Assembly (NCBI RefSeq): GCF_004210375.1 | Contig: NC_134834.1 | Location: 160,537,290 to 160,601,289 of the forward strand | Direction of reading: 5' to 3' | From: Tachypleus tridentatus | Taxonomy: Eukaryota > Arthropoda > Merostomata > Xiphosura > Limulidae | Length of the DNA: 64,000 nucleotides | Shown: positions 57,501 to 64,000 of the stretch, one piece after another | Position numbering within the stretch: the first letter of the stretch is position 1 | Layout of the letters: each line of letters opens with the position of its first letter | The notes under the pieces: generated by a model | Seen by the model: only the letters and a program-made list of their open reading frames with translations | What the model was told of the DNA's origin: nothing | The model's database searches: none | Program-made: the position numbers and the translations under genes

Positions 57501-59546
57501 TTAGGTGGAAATAAAATTGACTATATTCATGTCAAAGTTAATATTGAACCGGTGGACAGTGTAGCTCCTGTTGTCACTGTAAAACCAACATTTGTAGTTC
57601 CTGAAGCCAACAAATCTGCTATAACCCTATTTCATTTAAATTCTACCGATAGAGACACTAGGGATGATGATATAGTGTGCACTATTCTAGTGCAACCATT
57701 ACACGGATATGTAGAAAATATATCTCCTGGCCCAGGTTCTGAAAGATCTAGAGTTGGAATACCAGTTACTACTTTCAAGATCTCCGATGTAAAAAGTGGG
57801 TTTATAAATTATGTTCAGAGTGTCCATAAGGGGGTGGAACCTACCAACGACAGGTTCACGTTCAGTTGTTCAGATGGAATAAACTTTTCTCCAAGATCTG
57901 CTTTTCCAATTCAGATCGAACCAACCAATGACGAAAACCCCAAATATTTACGAGAGAGTTTGTTGTTGAAGAAGGCATGAAACTAAGTATAGACTTGCCC
58001 ATTCTTAATGCAGACGACTTAGACGTACCAAAGGATACATTAACATTCAGAATCAAGAATAAACCAAAGCATGGCAAGATCGTGATCCAGTTGGCCACAG
58101 GAGACGAAATAATTGATAGTTTTACCCTAGACCAGATATCCCACGGCTCAAACATTATGTATGAACACGACGACTCTGAAACTAAGGAAGATGAATTTGA
58201 GTTGGAAGTAACTGATGGGTTACATAATACCAGTAAAAAAATTAAGGTTATGATTTACCCTGTCGATGACGAAACTCCTCGCTTAGCTATCAATGACGGT
58301 TTGGAGATAAGTAAGGGAGAAGGTAAGTTAGTTACAAATAGGTTACTGAAAGCAGAGGACATAGACACTGACGACAGCAATATAATATTTGTAATACGAC
58401 AACCCCCTAGACATGGCGATTTTCTTTTATTAGATCCCGTTTTCCGGCTACCTTCCCTGAACCTAACAAAGGGAACCAACTTTACACAGGGCGATATCGA
58501 TGAAGAATTGATTATGTATGTTCACACAGGAAGGGAAGGTGTCAGAGATCTGGTTAAGTTTGATGTTACTGATGGTCGCAACAGTTATGTTGATAGGTAC
58601 TTCTGGATTTCAGTGGAAGGAGTAGACCAAATATATCCTGATGTCATCAATAAGGGCGTGGAACTTCCAGAAGGGGGACGGGTTACATTAACAACAGATG
58701 TTCTTAGTACTAGCGATCTCAACAGCGAAGATGAATACCTAACTTTCATCATAACCAGAGATCCGACCAGAGGACATCTGGAGTCTACTGACAATCCAGG
58801 TATTCCAGTGACATCATTCACTCAAATGGAACTCGCCGGCAACAAAATCTACTATGTGCACACTGATGGTGAAGAAACTAAAATGGACAGTTTTGAGTTT
58901 GAAGTTACAGATGGCTACAACTCTGTGTTTCGAACGTTCAGGATCTCAATTAGCGATGTGGACAATAAGAAACCAATTGTGTTTGTCAACAAACTGCGAA
59001 TACTCGAGAACGGTAAAAGGCTTATTACTCCATTTGAGTTGAAAGTAGAAGACAGAGACACAGACGATAAGAAGTTAAAACTTACTATAACTCAAGTCCC
59101 GGTTCATGGGAAAATATTATATAATAATCTTTATCCTATTACAGTTTTTACCATGGAAGATTTACGAGAAAACAGGATCAGTTATCATCACGATGGTAGT
59201 GAAAGTGAAGAAGACAATTTTTCTTTCACCGTAACAGATGGCACTCACGTGGGGTTCTATGTGTACCCAGACACAGCGAAAGAAACTCGCAGACCACAGA
59301 CAGTTGATATAGAAATCGTTCCAGTTGATAACAATGTGCCCCAAGTTGTGGTAAATAGGGGCGCTTCGTCCATTGGGCCACTAAACAATGGCCAACTCGG
59401 TTACCGCTTTAGTAACAAAGTTCTTCGAGCAGAAGACTCTGATAGCCTGGACATTGTTATACAGTACATTATTACTGTTCCACCAAAATATGGGGTCATC
59501 ATCAACAAGGCCTTGGGGAACGAAAGTATTTCGAACTTCACTCAAG
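54590..59546 (+). CDS. FREM2: FREM2-like extracellular matrix protein, first coding exon (5' part of gene)
   Basis: FREM2 belongs to the FRAS1/FREM proteins, which assemble in basement membranes and link epithelium to the underlying matrix. The ATG opens a signal peptide (MCWTVSFILFILVSFIIQ), then an N-terminal region with RPGKLTPSHFPCQFG and VQYSHFGARTP, typical of FREM2. CSPG repeats begin near residue 260 and about 12 follow to the end, each with an acidic D-x-D turn, a hydrophobic core and a GxVxYxHxG-type motif (for example GLVTYQHDGSDTYSDN, NKIYYVHTDGEE, NRISYHHDGSESEEDN). The exon ends at GTAGGA after SNFTQ (59546, phase 1), inside the last repeat; Calx-beta domains and the membrane anchor would lie downstream. 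The frame shifts by +1 at an A7 run (56517-56523) and by -1 near CCCCAAAT (57940-57948); elsewhere it is open for about 1,650 codons. FREM1 and FRAS1 are the alternatives, but the N-terminal region fits FREM2 best. Confidence 0.93.
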
Positions 59547-61338
59547 GTAGGAGCATCTTAGTTTTTAAAATCAACATTCAGTGATTAAAACAACTAGAAA
59601 ATTTATGTTGTCAATTAGAGAATCTCTTTTTACCTTCTCTATCTTAAATAAATAGGTGTACATTGTCAAACTTCGCATACGATTATACCAATAGTGACTT
59701 GTTATATTCGGGACTGTCCAGTAAATTACGATGTACATATATAACACAAAGTAACAATGCGAAGTTTACAATAATCTTTGCTTAGCAAATATGAAGCTTA
59801 GCTATAAATATTTCAGAGTAGTTAGCATTACTAATAAGGCACCTTCTGATATGGATTCAGTAGAAATGATCTAATAGAACCAGTTGACCGATTGTTGCCT
59901 CACTTGTCTGTATTCAGTGCTCAGTGTTGTATTATACAGCAAAATGTTAAACGGTTTTATCTTAAACATCTACTCTGCTCCTGACAGAAATTAGTGATAA
60001 CAAATACTCTAAACAGAAAAATATTCAAGCTTTTGTTTTTTAATGACACATATTTATCTTCATTTACCAGAGATTACCAAGGAATCAGTGTAGGATTTTC
60101 AAAATAACAATATTCCTTGTGATGTTGTTAGCTTCAGTTATGTATTAGCTTATATACTCATAATTTCTGTAAGATCTTAAAACTTATGTCATCTTTAATT
60201 TTCCAAAAAATAGCAATTACTCCTTCACATAAGTAACAGAATATAACATAATATAAGTAACATAACATAATATATATTTTGAACAAAAGATGTAATTTAA
60301 GCTTTAATTTATAGATATTATATATTAATAATTAAGAATCGACAAATAACAAAAGTTTTATTTTTCAAAGGTGTTGGTAGGCATGGTAACATAACTTTTG
60401 TTTTAATATTTTGTGGAATTGTATTGTAAAAACAAAGTTTAATTTGTAAAAGGAACCACCATACAAGAAAAATAAACTCTATGAAACGTCCAGATATTCT
60501 CTAGGATGGTAAGTAATAATATTTAGATAGCAAAATATTTCTGTAAATGTCACTGCAGTCACCTGTTTCAGTATTGTACCAGTGAACTGCATTACTTTAA
60601 GTAATGGATCTGTTATTCCCAAACATGTAAAGTGTTAACTGTTTTTTATCGTCCTTAAAAACAATACAGAAACAACACGAATTTTAATTGGTTGTATATA
60701 TATATATGTGTGTGTGTATAAATATATATGACAACATGAAGTATGTTTGATAGGTTGTATATATACATATATAATAACCATAAAATATTTAAGTCACACA
60801 TCAAAACACATTAACATGAATTTAAAAAAAAAATTAAAATACGCTGCACAAAAAAAGGGGGATCCTAAGGTACAAGTTATAATGTGGGATTATAAAATGT
60901 ATCCTAGGTTTTGCAGGTGACTGTGGAAATAAGGCCCACATTGCGGTGGGGATACACCGTCTACCAGTCTTGTATATAAGACAGCATGTAAGACACGAGG
61001 TGTCAGAGCTTATACATGTATTTCAAGAGATGATATGGATCACAAGGCGAACTATTATTATTACCAAAAACGTTTTCCTGATAAATTAATGTAATATTAC
61101 ACACAATGTCATTGTGTGTTCTGCAGGCAGTACTTCTGTATAGTACTTACGTTTTTAATGTTTCTTATTGGTTTATTCGTATTCCTGAGGATAAAATGGT
61201 GTAAGCATTACGATAAGCAGTTCGTACGCACGTGTATGTAATTTTCCAACGCTTGTCGGATGACGTAACTGTTTCTAGGGTCTCTCTGCCATAAGATATT
61301 ACAACAAACGTAAAAAAGAACTAAGATAAGAAAAAAGA
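59547..61338 (+). other. FREM2 first intron; nothing recognised
   Basis: AT-rich with (TA)n and TG tracts near 60698-60735. I looked for the continuation of the interrupted CSPG repeat and did not find it in the remaining 4.4 kb, so the next exon is probably outside the window. Confidence 0.6.
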
Positions 61339-61583
61339 AGTTTGTTTGTTTGTTTGCTTGGAAATTTCGCACAAAAATACTAACAGAGGGCTATCTGTGC
61401 TAGCCGTCCCTAATTTAGCAGTGTAAGACTAGAGGGAAGGCAGCTAGTCATCACCACCCACCGCCAACTCTTGGGCTACTCTTTTACCAACGAATAGTGG
61501 GATTGACCGTCACATTATACACCCCCACGACTAACGCAGATAGTACTGGTGTGGCTTTGCACTACATTCAAAACAAACAAACA
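61339..61583 (-). mobile_element. SINE family A ending in an inverted tail
   Basis: A minus-strand tail and body run to about 61530 (CACATTATACACCCCCACGA). Instead of the head there follows a plus-strand tail: CTAACGCAGATAGTACTGGT, GTGGCTTTGCACTACATTC and AAACAAACAAAC. The tRNA head is lost. Confidence 0.88.
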
Positions 61584-62060
61584 TTTAGAAAATAATGTGC
61601 TACTTGTCACAGTTGTAGCAAAGACGACAAAGTCTCATTTATTCATTAATTATATTAATTTTGTATAAAACCCAAAAACAAACAAACATAAATTGCATAC
61701 ATTCCAGTCTTTCCTGCGTGTATACATTAAGTTCGATACAAATATTTATCTTCGGATTTCATTGCTCTGTCATTAGCCTCTTAATGATGCACGAAACATT
61801 AATCATATTTCGTTTAAAACTTTGTTTTAAATCTATTCTCAATTTCTTTACACATTTATGACTGATTCTTACACAGTCGAGAAAAAAAACTTGTTTAGTT
61901 AGAAAATATTTGTTATTAAGGTTAGTGAGGTTTTAATCTAAGATAGTTGATAACCGCCACGATTTTCTCATTTTATTTAAACATAAAAGTTCCGAAAGAT
62001 GTCCGGGTCATTATTAACATGTTGATTTATCCAAACGTCTTCCTTTACGTATTTAGTATG

Positions 62061-62238
62061 TAGAAAAGCGAAGTAAAGATTTACTGATTTAGCTGCATAC
62101 CATTGGTATGTCTACTGTGTTGAATATATAAACGCTTTTTTTTTTTGTTTCTAGAAAAGCGAAGTAAAGATTTACTGACTTAGCTGCATACCATTGGTAT
62201 GTCTACTGTGTTGAATATATAAACGCTTTTTTTTTTTC
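62061..62238. repeat. Recent 91-bp tandem duplication
   Basis: Two copies start TAGAAAAGCGAAGTAAAGAT (62061 and 62152). They differ at one base (GATTTAG/GACTTAG) and in the length and end of the T run. Each contains the hairpin CATACCATTGGTATG. Confidence 0.93.
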
Positions 62239-62445
62239 TTGTTTTGGGGGGTTACATATTATGATCATGTCTTTACATCATTTGATGAGTAATCCTGCTG
62301 TGCTTATTTATTTCACGAACGCTTCTTCGCTATTAGTTATCTGGTATAATATTTTGTGTTAATAATAGCACTTCTGAGATAATGCACATTTTATTAAGTT
62401 AGTTTGTGCCTTTTATTCTTAAGGACGTGTTTAATACCTGGAAGA

Positions 62446-62722
62446 GACCCGGCATGGCCAGGTGGTTAAAACGTTTGACATGCAATCTGAGGGTCGCGGG
62501 TTCAAATCCCCAACCCACCAACTATACTCGCCTTTTCAGCTGTGTGGTATTGTAATCTCATGATCAATCCCACTATTCGTTGATAAAAGAGTAGCCCAAG
62601 AGTTGACGGTGAGTGGTGATGACTTGTTGCCTTCCCTCTTGTCTTTCACTGCTAAATTAGGGACGGCTAACTCAGATAGCCCTCGAGTAGCATTGAGCAA
62701 AATTCAAACCAAACTAAATCAA
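62446..62722 (+). mobile_element. SINE family A, near complete
   Basis: The head GACCCGGCATGGCCAGGTGG, TTTGACATGCAATCTGAGG (anticodon position CAT-like change) and GGGTTCAAATCCCC are followed by a full body and tail ending AATTCAAACCAAACTAAATC. Confidence 0.93.
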
Positions 62723-62945
62723 TACCTGGATTGTAAGAGACTGTCGTTCCGGGTCACTCGTCCACCACGTGACACCTGGATTGTAAAAGTGTTATTCCGG
62801 ATTAGCTACGTACCATTTGATAACATAATCGCAATAGACTGTTATTCTGGATCATTCATTTACCATCTGACGCCTGGATTGTAAGCATTGTCATTCTGGA
62901 TCAGCCTACCTACCATTCAGTACCTGGATTGTAAGCCAATGCTGT
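62722..62945. repeat. Degenerate ~50-60-bp tandem repeat, ~4 copies
   Basis: CACCTGGATTGTAA(G/A)A, TGTYATTCYGGATCA and TACCATYTGA blocks recur from 62726 to 62940, starting within the SINE 3' flank. Confidence 0.75.
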
Positions 62946-64000
62946 CACTCCAAAAAAGTTGAGGCCTTTGTTTGATGTGACTGTTTTAATTTTGTAACCA
63001 GATATGTAGATTACACAGAATGGACAAAAGTAAAAAAGAAAAAAAAACAGCTGGAAAACTGTCCTTAGTACAAGACATATAAGGTAACCAACTAGCATGC
63101 TGGCTTGTAACGTTGCCGATAATAAGGATTCTCTGTCTGTAGTCGGTGTAACAATGACATCTTTCGAAGATCATTTATAGATCTCGGTTATAATCTCAGC
63201 ACCAATTCTGAATATGAAAGTTTACTCATCCTATACGTGAACGAACGGATGTGGTATATTATTTGTTTTCTGATTACGTATGACTCATATCTGCACGATA
63301 CGTTCGGAACAGAGTAATTGTGCTGTAATTATCTCTAAGAAACAGTACTTAATGAAACTGGGTCCTGCGAGGACTTCTTGACTGGTTTAGTGACGTGGAT
63401 TATGACGAGTTAATTTGGTACTATCACTCGTCGTCGTAGTTACAGGCCCCATTTAGTCCTTCGGTAGGACATTTGGTGTGGGATGAAAATTATGAAAAGA
63501 AGCAAGAAAGAATAAATCAGATATATGAACAATGGACATGAGGACCACACATTTGTGACACCATAAAGTATTTATGTAAGACGACTAGCAATATATATCA
63601 TAATCAATTTAGCAGTTGCCTTGTCCAGTATCAATGAACGTCAAGTGTTTATTGAGGGATACCGCGTTTCATAGATTCTTACCTCCTCTTTTTTTTTTTC
63701 TTTTTTTTTCCGGCTACGACAGTGACTCGAGTCTTGTAACCTAAGATGATCTGTCATTAGTAGTCGATAAACGCTCCAACAAACCACCTAATGCTGCAAG
63801 ATGACCTCGTTGATGACCTAGTTATCTGTCGTGAATCCGGTAGATATAAGGCAAAGCTAAATATATTTGAATTAATTAAGGATCTCTGAGAAAATTTTCC
63901 GTAAAGATGGACCGTGGGAATTATCTATACTTCACTCCCTCACAGCAAATGTAGGATAAAGTAATCTTTTAAACAACACTTTGTATCTTGTTTCTCTTGG
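62946..64000. other. No gene recognised (probable FREM2 intron)
   Basis: Mixed AT-rich sequence with a pyrimidine tract at 63686-63711. No FREM2-like peptide was found in any frame. Confidence 0.45.

Noticed and set aside
54590-59546. FREM2 as a processed pseudogene
   Set aside because: Only two homopolymer indels in 5 kb, an intact signal peptide and a usable donor at the exon end argue for a live, spliced gene with sequence errors.

Overview
The window is eukaryotic nuclear DNA: AT-rich, with short exons bounded by GT/AG splice sites, long introns, and very many tRNA-derived SINEs, many minisatellites and one LINE. Gene content and SINE style suggest an invertebrate, most likely an arthropod; the SINE sequence resembles what I recall from horseshoe crabs (Xiphosura). 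That assignment is inference, not proof.

Layout. (1) 1-21.3 kb, + strand: the 3' half of a nervous wreck / FCHSD2-type gene (F-BAR and double-SH3 endocytic adaptor). Seven exons are recognisable: the end of SH3-1 (two exons), SH3-2, three proline/serine-rich exons and an acidic last exon ending at 21292. All exon phases are mutually compatible. The F-BAR exons lie upstream of the window. The introns hold minisatellites, a MITE, nested and inverted SINEs and a 5S-rRNA-like relic. (2) 21.3-30.8 kb: no gene recognised; tandem repeats and a ~97 bp foldback. (3) 30.85-36.77 kb: a full-length but broken I-type non-LTR retrotransposon (zinc-knuckle ORF1; endonuclease, reverse transcriptase and RNase H in ORF2) with a 12-bp target duplication. 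An unoccupied paralogous copy of its target lies 0.9 kb upstream. (4) 36.8-42.9 kb: no gene; SINEs and one weak exon candidate. (5) 42.95-48.37 kb: a ~100-copy minisatellite (54/52 bp units) with higher-order structure. It makes long spurious reading frames on both strands. (6) 48.4-54.1 kb: no gene; SINEs and a decayed fragment of FREM2 coding sequence. (7) 54.59-59.55 kb, + strand: the very long first coding exon of a FREM2-type extracellular matrix protein (signal peptide, N-terminal region, about 12 CSPG repeats), broken by two single-base homopolymer indels. The rest of that gene lies beyond the window. (8) 59.5-64 kb: its first intron, with SINEs and tandem duplications.

The two genes have unrelated jobs (synaptic/endocytic membrane remodelling; basement-membrane adhesion) and I see no functional link. 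I did not find a convincing new biological system. The most interesting structures are the higher-order minisatellite, the LINE and SINEs that share a 3' tail (a likely autonomous/non-autonomous pair), the filled/empty LINE site, and the FREM2 frameshifts plus upstream FREM2 relic.
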